A stretch of 64,000 bases of DNA from Bacteroidota bacterium (GTDB lineage: Bacteria; Bacteroidota; Bacteroidia; UKL13-3). This document shows positions 1 through 8,366 of this stretch, piece after piece. Where the stretch lies: assembly GCA_013298895.1 (NCBI GenBank), contig JAAFJM010000013.1, forward strand, positions 1 through 64,000, in the 5' to 3' direction. A program made the translations under genes and the position numbers. Numbering within the stretch: the first letter of the stretch is position 1; every line of letters begins with the position of its first letter. The notes under the pieces are model-generated. The model worked only from the letters and a program-made list of their open reading frames with translations, was not told the DNA's origin and did not search any database.

Positions 1-523
1 CTTGCACCAATTTATCAATGTATTCAAGAGAGCCTTGCGAAGCCATAAACTCCCCAGTTGATAAATCTAAAAAGGCAATTCCTGCTTCTTTATCATTGTC
101 TAAATGAATAGCGCAAAGGTAATTATTGCTCTTGTTGTCAAGTATTTTATCGTTATAACTAACACCAGGAGTAATAAGTTCGGTAACCCCACGTTTAACA
201 ATGGTTTTAGTCATTTTGGGATCTTCCAATTGGTCGCAAATAGCAACCCGCTGCCCAGCACGAACTAGTTTTGGCAAATATGTATCTAAAGAATGATGCG
301 GAAATCCAGCCAGTTCAATATGAGAAGCTTGTCCGTTGGCACGTTTGGTTAAAACAATTCCAAGAATTTCGGCAGTTTTCACTGCATCTGCTCCAAAAGT
401 TTCGTAAAAATCGCCCACACGAAACAATAAAATGGCACCAGGATATTTGGTTTTTATCTGGTTATATTGCCTCATTAAAGGCGTTTCATTGTCTGGATTA
501 TCGGGGTTTTGTTTCTTAGCCAT
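1..523 (-). CDS. mutS: DNA mismatch repair protein MutS, N-terminal part (cut by window edge)
   Basis: MutS recognises base mismatches and small loops and starts methyl-independent or MutL-dependent repair. Only about the first 174 residues are present, because the gene runs off the left edge. Seen directly: a start at 523, then [20 protein letters not shown] and GDFYETF (residues 37-43). This is the mismatch-binding motif in which Phe39 stacks on the mispair and Glu41 contacts it. It is followed by [19 protein letters not shown] and [20 protein letters not shown], which are typical of MutS domains I and II. The ATPase half lies outside the window. The match to the family start is very clear. 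Confidence 0.97.
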   Translation of the reverse strand, partial: MAKKQNPDNPDNETPLMRQYNQIKTKYPGAILLFRVGDFYETFGADAVKTAEILGIVLTKRANGQASHIELAGFPHHSLDTYLPKLVRAGQRVAICDQLEDPKMTKTIVKRGVTELITPGVSYNDKILDNKSNNYLCAIHLDNDKEAGIAFLDLSTGEFMASQGSLEYIDKLVQ

Positions 524-630
524 TTTTGCTTTTTTATACTTTATTGCTTCAATAAAATAATGCTTTGCAAAATAGTTAATATGAAACTGAAAGTAATGTG
601 TGTGAACAATTTTTTTGTAGCAAAATCAAT

Positions 631-651
631 AAAAAAGCCCCTTTCGAGGCT
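631..651 (-). terminator. Intrinsic terminator after the DinB-like gene
   Basis: On the minus strand an AGCC...GGCT stem with a short loop is followed by a run of six T. It lies directly after the stop codon of the DinB-like gene. The stem is short, so the strength is uncertain. Confidence 0.5.
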
Positions 652-655
652 GTAA

Positions 656-1156
656 TTAAAAATTATTATCATCGGCAGTTCGGCCATAAAGCGCAGGTAC
701 CATATTTCCTGACGCTCTCAGGTAAGCTACTAACTCGCCTCTGTGATGGTATAAATGATTGAATAAAAAACCTCTTACTACTTGAATTCTAGGCATGGCA
801 GGCATTAATTCATGTCCGTTCATTTCCATTTTCCAAGGAGTCATCATGCTTTCATCTTTTGCATTAGCTAAAATGGCTTGTGCATTTTTTATATTCTCTT
901 CTAACTTAGCTACAATATTTTCAGTTTTTGAAATATCGCCTTTATCGTATTTGTATTCGCTCATTTCCATCACATCCATGTTAAAGGTGCTATGAAACCA
1001 ATTATACACCTCAGCTATATGAGAAGCCAATTGAGCAATTGTCCAATTTTTTTCTTGAGGTTTGTAATCTAAAGCGCTTTCAGGAATGGCTTTTAACAAT
1101 TTGCGGGTGTTTTCTGCTTCAAACATAAATTCGCCCAAAAGAGATTGTACTATCAT
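656..1156 (-). CDS. DinB/YfiT-family four-helix protein, putative metal-dependent hydrolase
   Basis: A 166-residue protein of the DinB/YfiT fold. Proteins of this family are four-helix bundles that usually bind a divalent metal through three histidines; several are thiol-dependent transferases or hydrolases, but many have no known substrate. Visible here are His46 in the ASHIAEV segment and the C-terminal HLYHHRGEL segment (His134 and His137/138), in the expected order and spacing, plus the closing RASG-x6-YG region. The protein has no signal peptide, so it is probably cytoplasmic. It stands alone and has its own terminator at 631-651. Family assignment is firm; the substrate is unknown. Confidence 0.85.
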   Translation of the reverse strand: MIVQSLLGEFMFEAENTRKLLKAIPESALDYKPQEKNWTIAQLASHIAEVYNWFHSTFNMDVMEMSEYKYDKGDISKTENIVAKLEENIKNAQAILANAKDESMMTPWKMEMNGHELMPAMPRIQVVRGFLFNHLYHHRGELVAYLRASGNMVPALYGRTADDNNF

Positions 1157-1531
1157 AGTTTTAAATTTTTTTAAAAATCAAACATAGCATAAATAAGTAA
1201 AAAGAAAATACATAATAGTAAAAACAACAACTGCATCTAAAAAAATAATATTTAGGAAACTTTTTCTTTACAGGAGTAATTTTTTAAATGCCGGGTAACA
1301 TTGGTTTAATTAAGTTCTATATAACTTATTCTTGAGGAGTTGTATTATTATTGGTCTGGCTTTTTCGCATTTTTAGGGCAATATTGATTTGGATTTTTAC
1401 AAAATTTGCTTGTTTATTGGTTTGGATTTTTCTCATAAAAAAATATAATTAGCTGTAATTAAACAATTTGCACAATGTTGAAATTTTACTAATTTATTAG
1501 GTTAAAAATTTAGCCCAAAATCTTAATTAAT
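1157..1531. other. Gene-free intergenic stretch with one operator-like half-site
   Basis: No plausible coding region is seen in these 375 bases, which are very AT-rich. The one notable element is AATATTTAGGAAACTTTTT at 1247-1265. It is identical over 19 bases to the left part of the large palindrome in front of the TetR-efflux operon (33287-33305). The rest shows only low-complexity AT sequence; the upstream DNA of the DinB-like gene is included. Confidence 0.6.
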
Positions 1532-3346
1532 TTACATCACATCAATTCCAAGCTTTTTCACCCTCGACCAAATAGAACCTTTGGTGCGGTTAAATTGTTT
1601 CGATAAATCTGTCATGCTCATGCCGGTTTGATACAAACGTTTTAATAAATCATCTTGCTCTTTGGTCCAAGTTTGATAAGCTTCTTTTGGCTTTTTATTG
1701 GTAACTTTTGGTTCAAATACATCGCCATAAACACTGGCTTCATCTTTATCGTAAATTACTACTCTGCGGTAAGGTTGTTTAACAATTTTATTGTTTTCTG
1801 GTGCTGTTGCTTTTTCAGGTTTTTTCTTTTCAATTACTGTAATTTCAGCAGATTTTTCAAATGCCTTTGGCAATAAATCTTGATGAATTTTTAGCCTATT
1901 TTTAGTACGAGTAACTGCCACATACAAAAGGTTTATTTCTTCATTTAACTTTGGAATATTTAGTTCCAATTCTTTCTCCAACTCTTTTTTATCTTTTAGT
2001 TTTTCAAGCTTGTCTTCGGTAATAAAATCATTTACCAATTCAATGCTATCGTACTCCATGCCTTTGCACCTGTGCACGGTTGAAAATATAATTTCTGCCT
2101 TGTGTTTTTCGGTGTTTTCAACATGTTTGCTTTTAATGGTTTTGATGATATCGTAAATTTCGTTTTCATATTCTTTCACCATTTCCACCATCATGCCCAG
2201 TTGCTTGTCTTCGGTTTTTTCAATATAATCTTCCAATTCACCCATGCTTTTCATTTCTTTAATCATGGGGTCTTTAATCATACTGCGTTTGTTATTGTAT
2301 AAATTTAGTACATCGTAAAGCGATGTTCCATCATCGGCATAAGTGTACGAGTTAAAATTGCCTTCAAAATAAATGTGTTTTACACGCGTGTTTTCGGTTA
2401 TAAACTCAATGGCTTTTAGTATTAAACCCAAGTTGGTTCTGGCAATGATCGCTTTTGTTTTGCCCGTTTTATTTTGTCCTTTTCCTGTAATGGTAAGCTG
2501 TAAAGGCTGGTTAAAATAATTTTTCCATTTTAAAATGTCACTGGCCAATTGTGCCACATTTTGACTAAACCTAAAGCTAACCGAAAGGTTATAGGTTGTA
2601 AAATTGGCTTTTTCCAACGAGTTAACAGCAAAACGCCAACTATAAATTTGCTGATGCGTATCGCCTACAATTACTTTGGTAGCTGTTTGGTTTAAAAAAG
2701 TATCCAACATGGCAGGCGAAGCATCTTGCCCTTCATCAAACAAAATATAATCGTAAGGCAAAGCTGGATTCAATAACTGAAATTTTTTCAAATAAAAATC
2801 GTGTGTAATTTCAATTTCAGCTCTATTCATTTTAGCCAATAATTCACGTGCATTTTGAACAATTAATTCATAATGTTTTTGTACAAAATCTTTGGCTAAA
2901 TCGTCAGTTACCAAATCCAAGTAATTTAGGTCTTGAACCTTGGTTTTATTGCTATTACAAAAGTAAGCTACGAGTTTATTAATATGATTAGCAGCAATGT
3001 ATTCAGCATGTTTTTCGCCCCTAATTCTTAGGTTTAAAAGTTGTACTAATTCTTGGGTTTTGTATTCTTGCGGCCTTACACGGTAATTGCTTTGCATTAC
3101 CACGTATTTAAATGCCAACGAATGCGCTGTTTCCACTTGCACATTATTTAAACCACTATCGGCAAATTTTTTACTAGCTTCTAACTTTACAGATTTATTA
3201 AAAGCCAAATACAAAATGCGGCTATTAGCAGGGCGAGCTTTGGCATATTCAATAATGGTAGTGGTTTTACCCGAACCTGCTACCGCGTTTATTTTAATAT
3301 TTCCTGTTGATTGAACAATGTCAATTTGCTCCTGAGTTAACTTCAT
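1532..3346 (-). CDS. UvrD/Rep-like superfamily 1 DNA helicase with C-terminal HTH tail
   Basis: A 604-residue SF1A helicase-like ATPase. Motifs in order: Q-motif LTQEQIDIVQS at the N-terminus, Walker A AVAGSGKTTT (21-30), Walker B DEGQD (204-208), motif III GDTHQQIYSWRFA (228-240), motif V STVHRCKGMEYDSIEL near 430, and motif VI LYVAVTRTKNRL near 490. The organisation resembles small UvrD-like or Fbh1-like helicases more than full UvrD. The last 50 or so residues (from TWTKEQDDLLKRLY) look like a Myb/SANT-type or HTH DNA-binding module, an unusual addition. It is a stand-alone gene. Likely role: unwinding or remodelling DNA during repair or recombination; the precise task is not known. Confidence 0.85.
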   Translation of the reverse strand: MKLTQEQIDIVQSTGNIKINAVAGSGKTTTIIEYAKARPANSRILYLAFNKSVKLEASKKFADSGLNNVQVETAHSLAFKYVVMQSNYRVRPQEYKTQELVQLLNLRIRGEKHAEYIAANHINKLVAYFCNSNKTKVQDLNYLDLVTDDLAKDFVQKHYELIVQNARELLAKMNRAEIEITHDFYLKKFQLLNPALPYDYILFDEGQDASPAMLDTFLNQTATKVIVGDTHQQIYSWRFAVNSLEKANFTTYNLSVSFRFSQNVAQLASDILKWKNYFNQPLQLTITGKGQNKTGKTKAIIARTNLGLILKAIEFITENTRVKHIYFEGNFNSYTYADDGTSLYDVLNLYNNKRSMIKDPMIKEMKSMGELEDYIEKTEDKQLGMMVEMVKEYENEIYDIIKTIKSKHVENTEKHKAEIIFSTVHRCKGMEYDSIELVNDFITEDKLEKLKDKKELEKELELNIPKLNEEINLLYVAVTRTKNRLKIHQDLLPKAFEKSAEITVIEKKKPEKATAPENNKIVKQPYRRVVIYDKDEASVYGDVFEPKVTNKKPKEAYQTWTKEQDDLLKRLYQTGMSMTDLSKQFNRTKGSIWSRVKKLGIDVM

Positions 3347-3438
3347 AAAGGGCTACGAAAATAGGAAGTATTAATGATAAATTTTGAAGTATGAATTACG
3401 AATTACGAAGTATAAATTGTTATTTTAAACAAATACTT

Positions 3439-3753
3439 TTACTGTAATTTATCTGTTCTTCTTTTCCAAACTTTTTGATTTCTATGTTGATGAATAACGG
3501 TATAAACAACTACTTCTTTTTTAGGTTCATTTACATAATAATAAATGGAATAAGGAAATTTTTCAAGTAGAATATGTCTTGCATCTTTATAAACTAATTG
3601 AAAACTATTGGGGTTTTGACTTATAATAGCAATTGCAGCTTCAAAGTATTTAATGAAAGAAACACCTAGCCCAGCTTGTTCCTTTTCGTACCACGAAATA
3701 ATGTCGTCAATATCTTTTTCAGCATCCTTTTCTATGAGGATTTTATAACTCAT
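3439..3753 (-). CDS. Type II toxin, RelE/ParE superfamily
   Basis: A 104-residue protein with the ParE/RelE toxin layout: EKDAEKDIDDIISWYEKEQAGLG at the start, then RHILLEKFPYSIYYYVNE, and the ending VVYTVIHQHRNQKVWKRR. Family members poison gyrase (ParE) or cleave mRNA at the ribosome (RelE). The YYYVNE and HQHRNQ segments fit the ParE-like side, but activity cannot be told from sequence. The start codon overlaps the stop of the upstream antitoxin gene by 4 bases, the usual coupling of such pairs. Confidence 0.88.
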   Translation of the reverse strand: MSYKILIEKDAEKDIDDIISWYEKEQAGLGVSFIKYFEAAIAIISQNPNSFQLVYKDARHILLEKFPYSIYYYVNEPKKEVVVYTVIHQHRNQKVWKRRTDKLQ

Positions 3754-3971
3754 AAATTATGTTTTTGAACTAATTCTAATTTAAGTTTATCCCAAGTTTT
3801 TAGTTTACTAGTGTCTTTAGTTTTGTTTTTCATTCGCTCTTCCAAAACTTCAATATGCCAATCAGAGACGGTAGATTCATTCTTAGGATTTTCTATACTA
3901 TCCCAAAGGTAATTGGCAAGTTCAAGTCTTTCTTGAGTATTTAGTTTTTCAATATCTATCAAAAGAGCCAT
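3750..3971 (-). CDS. Addiction-module antitoxin component
   Basis: A 73-residue acidic protein beginning MALLIDIEKLNTQERLELANYLWDS. This matches the short putative addiction module component family that usually precedes a RelE/ParE toxin. Its partner toxin starts within its last codons (4-base overlap). By analogy it neutralises the toxin and represses the pair. The genes together form a complete module, transcribed on the minus strand with the antitoxin first. Confidence 0.87.
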   Translation of the reverse strand: MALLIDIEKLNTQERLELANYLWDSIENPKNESTVSDWHIEVLEERMKNKTKDTSKLKTWDKLKLELVQKHNL

Positions 3972-4067
3972 ATTTTTTTATTTCAAAATTAAAGATTCTA
4001 AGTTCAATTAGCAATAGTAATTTATTGTAAATACCGTTATTATTGAAAAAATAAATGAATTTGATAA

Positions 4068-4739
4068 ATGATAAAACAAACCATTTTAATAGTATTTACA
4101 GCTTTAACGATTTTAAGCTGTAACAGTTCAGATAATAAAATAATAGCTGCTCAACAAAGCCAAAGCGAAATAAAAACGCAAATAGATAGCATATTAGATG
4201 AACTTAATAATAAATTTACCATCAACGGTAAGCCAATTAATCCAAGGGTTATTCACGACCTGACTGGAGGTGATTTTGATATGTCGGATGGGCCAATAAT
4301 AACTGCTTTAGATTTAAAAAAGGCCAATGACAGCAACCGTTATTTTTGCGATTCATGTTTAGGTAAATACGAAATTTACTTTGGAACGGATAAAGATGGC
4401 AATAATTTAGGCCATTTTTCGTATAAGTACTTAGGCAAAACCGCCAATAATATTCATGTGGTTCAAACATCAAGCAATGGGGGAGGTTCTGGCTCTTGGA
4501 GTTTTGTTTTGTTTTTAAGTGTTCAAAAACGAAATGCCTATGTAATGGGCGAAAAACAAGAGCAATTGATATTGAACTTGGAAGGAAGTGCTGACGGTCC
4601 TTCTGGTAGTGGTTTATACGGTACCAATTCAAAAATAGTTATAAAACAAAACACGGTTACCATTGATTACGAAACCAATGAACCTGACGAAAATGGAAAA
4701 GAAAAAATAACCAAAAATAGTAAACAATTTGAGTTTTAA
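4068..4739 (+). CDS. Putative lipoprotein of unknown function
   Basis: A 223-residue protein with a lipoprotein signal peptide: a hydrophobic segment and lipobox ILSC with the acylated cysteine at position 18. The mature part contains a paired-cysteine segment (FCDSCLGKYEIYFGTDKDG), a glycine/serine-rich turn (SSNGGGSGSWSF) and a C-terminal lysine-rich end. I do not recognise the family. It is probably anchored on a membrane facing the periplasm or on the cell surface. It is monocistronic and is followed by a palindromic repeat. Confidence 0.75.
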   Translation: MIKQTILIVFTALTILSCNSSDNKIIAAQQSQSEIKTQIDSILDELNNKFTINGKPINPRVIHDLTGGDFDMSDGPIITALDLKKANDSNRYFCDSCLGKYEIYFGTDKDGNNLGHFSYKYLGKTANNIHVVQTSSNGGGSGSWSFVLFLSVQKRNAYVMGEKQEQLILNLEGSADGPSGSGLYGTNSKIVIKQNTVTIDYETNEPDENGKEKITKNSKQFEF

Positions 4740-4756
4740 GGTACGCTTTTCATTAG

Positions 4757-4826
4757 ATTTTGGCATCCTTGCCAACATCAATTAGGCCATTTTATTGCAG
4801 GCGAGGACAGGCTGCAATGCCAAAAT
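4757..4826. repeat. Nested palindromic repeat (REP-like) downstream of the lipoprotein gene
   Basis: An inner hairpin TTGGCA-TCCT-TGCCAA lies at 4760-4775, followed by CATCAATTA. A second stem ATTGCAG/CTGCAAT is at 4794-4800 and 4812-4818. The whole unit is bounded by ATTTTGGCA (4757-4765) and TGCCAAAAT (4818-4826). The segment GCGAGGAC at 4801-4808 is the reverse complement of the core of the related copy at 6375-6399. Confidence 0.75.
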
Positions 4827-4859
4827 TTCTAGTATTGAATAAAATTAAGTTCACAAATT

Positions 4860-5609
4860 ATGATTAATGAAATAACCAATAGAGAGTATTTAATTACATT
4901 GTTGGAAAATTATAAATTAAAAGATTTAAACATTTTTTCAGAAGCAATTCAAGCTGCAGAAAATGAAATTGATGGTGAACTTTATGAAATAAAGAATCGG
5001 ATTGATGAAATAAATCGGAAAATCCCTCCAGTAGTAAATAGGCAACCTACTGAAGAACATTATGAAATTTGGGATGAATTAAGTGAAGAATATTTTGAAC
5101 AAAGTTTAAAAAGCGACTATTTAAATGCATTTGCAGAAATGAAAGTGATATACTTTTTTAAAAATTTAGAAATAAATATGAAATCCTTAATAGTTTTAGC
5201 ATATCCGAATGTTATTACTAAAGGTTTTTACAAATGGGAAAACATGATTTCTTTTTTTAAATCAATAGATATTGATGTATCAAAAATTTCTGGCTATAAT
5301 GAGGCAATGCTGCTAAAACAACTAAATAACTCAATAAAACATTCCGAGGTAATAAACAATGATTTAAAAAGAATTCCTGAGTTTTCATCAATAGAATATT
5401 TTACACCAGAAGCAATAAATTTGTTTTTAGAAAGAATAGAAGATAATGTGAAGTTATTCTTTAAGTCTTTAATTGATGAAATTATTAAAGAACGATTTGA
5501 ATTTGACGATACAAAAATGGATAAGATTTCTGAGGATTTATATAACAGAATGGATAAAGAAACCTTTGAAAAATTTTCAGAAAGTATTACAAGTAAACTA
5601 AGTAAATAG
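4860..5609 (+). CDS. Hypothetical alpha-helical protein, possibly HEPN-like
   Basis: A 249-residue, charged and mostly helical protein with no signal peptide or membrane segment. The N-terminal 60 residues are predicted coiled coil (EIKNRIDEINRK). The central part has YFFKNLEINMKSLIVLAYP and, near 158-164, NNSIKHS. That segment resembles the N/R-x4-H element of HEPN-type domains, although the usual arginine is replaced. This is only a weak hint. The gene is convergent with the unknown gene at 5617-6246. The two lie between the pckA block and a TA module, a setting common for accessory genes. Function unknown. Confidence 0.6.
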   Translation: MINEITNREYLITLLENYKLKDLNIFSEAIQAAENEIDGELYEIKNRIDEINRKIPPVVNRQPTEEHYEIWDELSEEYFEQSLKSDYLNAFAEMKVIYFFKNLEINMKSLIVLAYPNVITKGFYKWENMISFFKSIDIDVSKISGYNEAMLLKQLNNSIKHSEVINNDLKRIPEFSSIEYFTPEAINLFLERIEDNVKLFFKSLIDEIIKERFEFDDTKMDKISEDLYNRMDKETFEKFSESITSKLSK

Positions 5610-5616
5610 AAAAGAT

Positions 5617-6246
5617 TTAAATAAATCCTATTAACTCTTTTTTCAAATAGTAGAAAGTGCATCTTTTTGTATTATCTTCAAAATAGGATTCAGGTTCAAA
5701 TATATTTTCTTCTGAAAACAAATCATCAGTTTCAATGAACCGACACATCAATTCATAATCTATTGATTCACTTTTTTCAAATCCATCAATTATATAGTCA
5801 ACACTAACGTAACCTCTATACTTAGTTTGGAAACTATCGTAATATGAACGTCCAATATTCCTAATTTTAATAATTTCAAGTTTTATTTTAGGACTATACT
5901 TTAGGTCTTCTGTCATATCTAATTTGAAATTCATAAAATCATCAATATTGATTTTTATTGGTCCATCAATTTTTTTTACTTTTTTTCTTGCAAAAAAAAC
6001 AATGTTATTATTTACATGATTTATTGGAGTAAGTTCAAATTCATCAGATTTGATTCTAAAGAAAACTTTAAAAAACTTTCTTTGCAATTCAACATTTTCA
6101 AAAAAATATCCTTCTTCATTTTTATCAATTATATTTTTTAAATATAATTGATAATTAGGTATTGGTGATTTATATTTCTTACCATCTTCAAGAATATAAG
6201 GGGCTTTTATGTGCCATGAATTATTTTCTATTTCGTTCTCTTCCAT
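5617..6246 (-). CDS. Hypothetical protein
   Basis: A 209-residue acidic protein with no signal peptide, membrane segment or motif I recognise. It has alternating charged and aromatic segments (GYFFENVELQRKFFKVFFRIKSDEFEL, SVDYIIDGFEKSESIDYELMCRF) that suggest a mixed alpha/beta fold. It is very AT-rich with many Asn/Lys/Ile codons. It converges with the gene ending at 5609, with 7 bases between stops. Its upstream side faces the pckA terminator. No function can be given. Confidence 0.6.
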   Translation of the reverse strand: MEENEIENNSWHIKAPYILEDGKKYKSPIPNYQLYLKNIIDKNEEGYFFENVELQRKFFKVFFRIKSDEFELTPINHVNNNIVFFARKKVKKIDGPIKINIDDFMNFKLDMTEDLKYSPKIKLEIIKIRNIGRSYYDSFQTKYRGYVSVDYIIDGFEKSESIDYELMCRFIETDDLFSEENIFEPESYFEDNTKRCTFYYLKKELIGFI

Positions 6247-6333
6247 TTTTTACTTTTATGAATTGTTTAATTTATTTGTTTAGCTATTCAATAACTAGAA
6301 AAGCGGTTTATATCAATATTTTCTTTGAAAATC

Positions 6334-6364
6334 AAAAAAAGCGACCCTTTCGAGTCGCTTTTTT
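6334..6364 (-). terminator. Strong, nearly bidirectional terminator after pckA
   Basis: AAAAAGCGAC (arm ending at 6345) pairs with GTCGCTTTTT (6354-6363) around the loop CCTTTCGA. Read on the minus strand it gives a G/C-rich stem followed by seven T and lies 47 bases after the pckA stop. It can also work on the plus strand. Confidence 0.85.
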
Positions 6365-6374
6365 ATTGCCGATG

Positions 6375-6399
6375 TTGGCGTCCTCGCCAATATCAATTA
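6375..6399. repeat. Hairpin repeat related to the copy at 4760-4784
   Basis: TTGGCG-TCCT-CGCCAA at 6375-6390 followed by TATCAATTA. It matches the 4760-4784 copy except for paired changes: G-C in the stem here replaces A-T there, so base pairing is kept. It lies between pckA and its terminator. Confidence 0.75.
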
Positions 6400-6410
6400 T
6401 TACATTTTTC

Positions 6411-8006
6411 TTAGTTAGTTTGACTAGCTTTTGGAGCTGCGTCTAATATTTCTTGGCTTACACCGCTAGCGTATTGCTCAAAGTTTTTAACAAACATAGT
6501 AGCTAATTTATTAGCTTGTGCATCATATCCATCTTTATCAGCCCAAGTATTGCGTGGGTTTAAAATTTCAACAGGTACGTTAGGGCAAGTAGTTGGCATT
6601 TGGTAACCAAATACTGGGTGTTGCTCAAATGTTACATTGTTTAACTCGCCATTTAAAGCTGCGGTAATCATAGCACGAGTGAAAGATAATTTCATACGTG
6701 AACCAGTTCCGTAAGCACCACCGCTCCAGCCTGTGTTAATTAACCAAACGTTTACATTAGGATTTTCTTTTAATTTTTTACCTAACAATTCAGCGTATTT
6801 ACCTGGGTGTAAAGGTAAAAATGCTTTACCAAAACAAGCAGAGAAAGTAGCCGATGGCTCAGTAACTCCAGCTTCTGTACCAGCTACCTTAGCAGTGTAA
6901 CCGCTTATAAAGCTGTACATAGCTTGACCTACATTTAATTTAGAAATTGGAGGTAATACACCAAAAGCATCAGCTGTTAAGAAGAAAATGTTTTCAGGAG
7001 TTTTTCCTACCGAAGGTACAGCTATATTATCAATTAAATCAATTGGATAAGCAGCACGTGTATTTTCAGTTACTGAAATATTGGTATAATCAACTGTAGA
7101 AGTTCCAGGAATAAAACGAGTATTTTCTACCAATGAACCAAAACGGATGGCATCAAAAATTTGAGGCTCTTTTTCTTTAGTTAAATCTACACATTTTGCG
7201 TAGCAACCACCTTCAAAGTTAAATACTGAATCTTCAGCCCAACCGTGCTCATCATCACCAATTAACTTACGTTCAGGATCAGCACTTAAAGTAGTTTTAC
7301 CAGTTCCTGATAAACCAAAGAATACAGCAGTATCGCCATTTTTACCAATATTTGCTGAGCAGTGCATTGATAAAGTATTGCGCTCTTGCGGTAACACGTA
7401 GTTTAATACAGTAAAAATACCTTTTTTCATTTCGCCAGTGTAACCACTACCACCTACTAAAATAATTTTTCTTGAAAAATCAATGATAGAGAAATTGTGT
7501 TGACGGGTTCCATCTTCGGCAGCTACTGCTTTAAAACTTGGTGCATTTAAAATTAACCATTCAGTTTCAAAAGTTGGTAATTCGCTAGCTTCAGGGCGAA
7601 GGAATAAGTTATTGCAAAATAAGTTATGGTAAGCAGTTTCGTTCACTACGGTTACGTTTAATCTGTAACGAGGGTCAGCACAAGCGTAAGCATGACGCAT
7701 GTAAACTTTTTTACCTGCATAATGAGCAATTACTTTGTTCATTAATTTTTCAAACTTGTCGCTCTCGAAACGATTATTAACATCGCCCCACCAAACAGTA
7801 TTTTCTGTTTTGCTATCTACCACACAAAATTTGTCTTTAGGCGAACGACCAGTAAATTCACCAGTATCAGCCATTAACGCGCCAGTATCAGTTAATACGC
7901 CTTCGCCATTAATAATTGCATGGCTTACTAACTCGGCAGGGGTAAGGTTTTGGTGTGCTGCAGAAGCACTTTTCAAAATCCTATCTAAGATAGAAATGTT
8001 TGTCAT
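6411..8006 (-). CDS. pckA: Phosphoenolpyruvate carboxykinase (ATP)
   Basis: This enzyme converts oxaloacetate and ATP to phosphoenolpyruvate, CO2 and ADP, the committed step of gluconeogenesis; in some Bacteroidota it also runs in the carboxylating direction. The 531-residue length is normal. Visible motifs: GRSPKDKF (53-60), the substrate loop YTGEMKKGIF (189-198), the kinase P-loop GLSGTGKTTLS (231-241) and the metal-binding LIGDDEHGW (248-256). It has its own terminator at 6334-6364. The upstream DNA at 8038-8045 reads TACTTTCG on the minus strand, a one-mismatch match to the Bacteroidota -7 box. Identification is certain. Confidence 0.98.
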   Translation of the reverse strand: MTNISILDRILKSASAAHQNLTPAELVSHAIINGEGVLTDTGALMADTGEFTGRSPKDKFCVVDSKTENTVWWGDVNNRFESDKFEKLMNKVIAHYAGKKVYMRHAYACADPRYRLNVTVVNETAYHNLFCNNLFLRPEASELPTFETEWLILNAPSFKAVAAEDGTRQHNFSIIDFSRKIILVGGSGYTGEMKKGIFTVLNYVLPQERNTLSMHCSANIGKNGDTAVFFGLSGTGKTTLSADPERKLIGDDEHGWAEDSVFNFEGGCYAKCVDLTKEKEPQIFDAIRFGSLVENTRFIPGTSTVDYTNISVTENTRAAYPIDLIDNIAVPSVGKTPENIFFLTADAFGVLPPISKLNVGQAMYSFISGYTAKVAGTEAGVTEPSATFSACFGKAFLPLHPGKYAELLGKKLKENPNVNVWLINTGWSGGAYGTGSRMKLSFTRAMITAALNGELNNVTFEQHPVFGYQMPTTCPNVPVEILNPRNTWADKDGYDAQANKLATMFVKNFEQYASGVSQEILDAAPKASQTN

Positions 8007-8366
8007 ATTCAGAGTTTTATATTAAATAAATATAATGCGAAAGTATTTTTTATTTTGATTTATAAAAGCACTTTTTGAGCTTCAATGCCTTGCAATGATT
8101 AAAATCAAAATAAACATTGCGTGCTGAAATGGTTTATAGGTTTGTTTTAAAATATTGTATACTAGTAGTTTAGGTTAAATATTTGTATTAAAATAATAGA
8201 GCATAAAGTTTGTGATTTAGGCTAAATCGCGCATAAATCATTTTTTAAAAACTGAAAAATCAGGTCTTTGTTAGGCTATATTACACTAGCAATTTTTAGG
8301 TTTTTACACCAACAATATTTTAAATAAAATAATTACTTTCGCTCCTTCAAAAAAAGTAACAATTGA
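8007..8366. other. Divergent intergenic region between pckA and a methyltransferase gene
   Basis: This 360-base AT-rich stretch has no coding potential. It contains two copies of TACTTTCG, a one-mismatch version of the Bacteroidota -7 box TAnnTTTG. One (minus strand, 8038-8045) lies upstream of pckA and one (plus strand, 8334-8341) upstream of the methyltransferase gene. A clear -33 TTG is not seen for either. The size leaves room for regulation of pckA, but no repeat or operator is evident. Confidence 0.5.
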
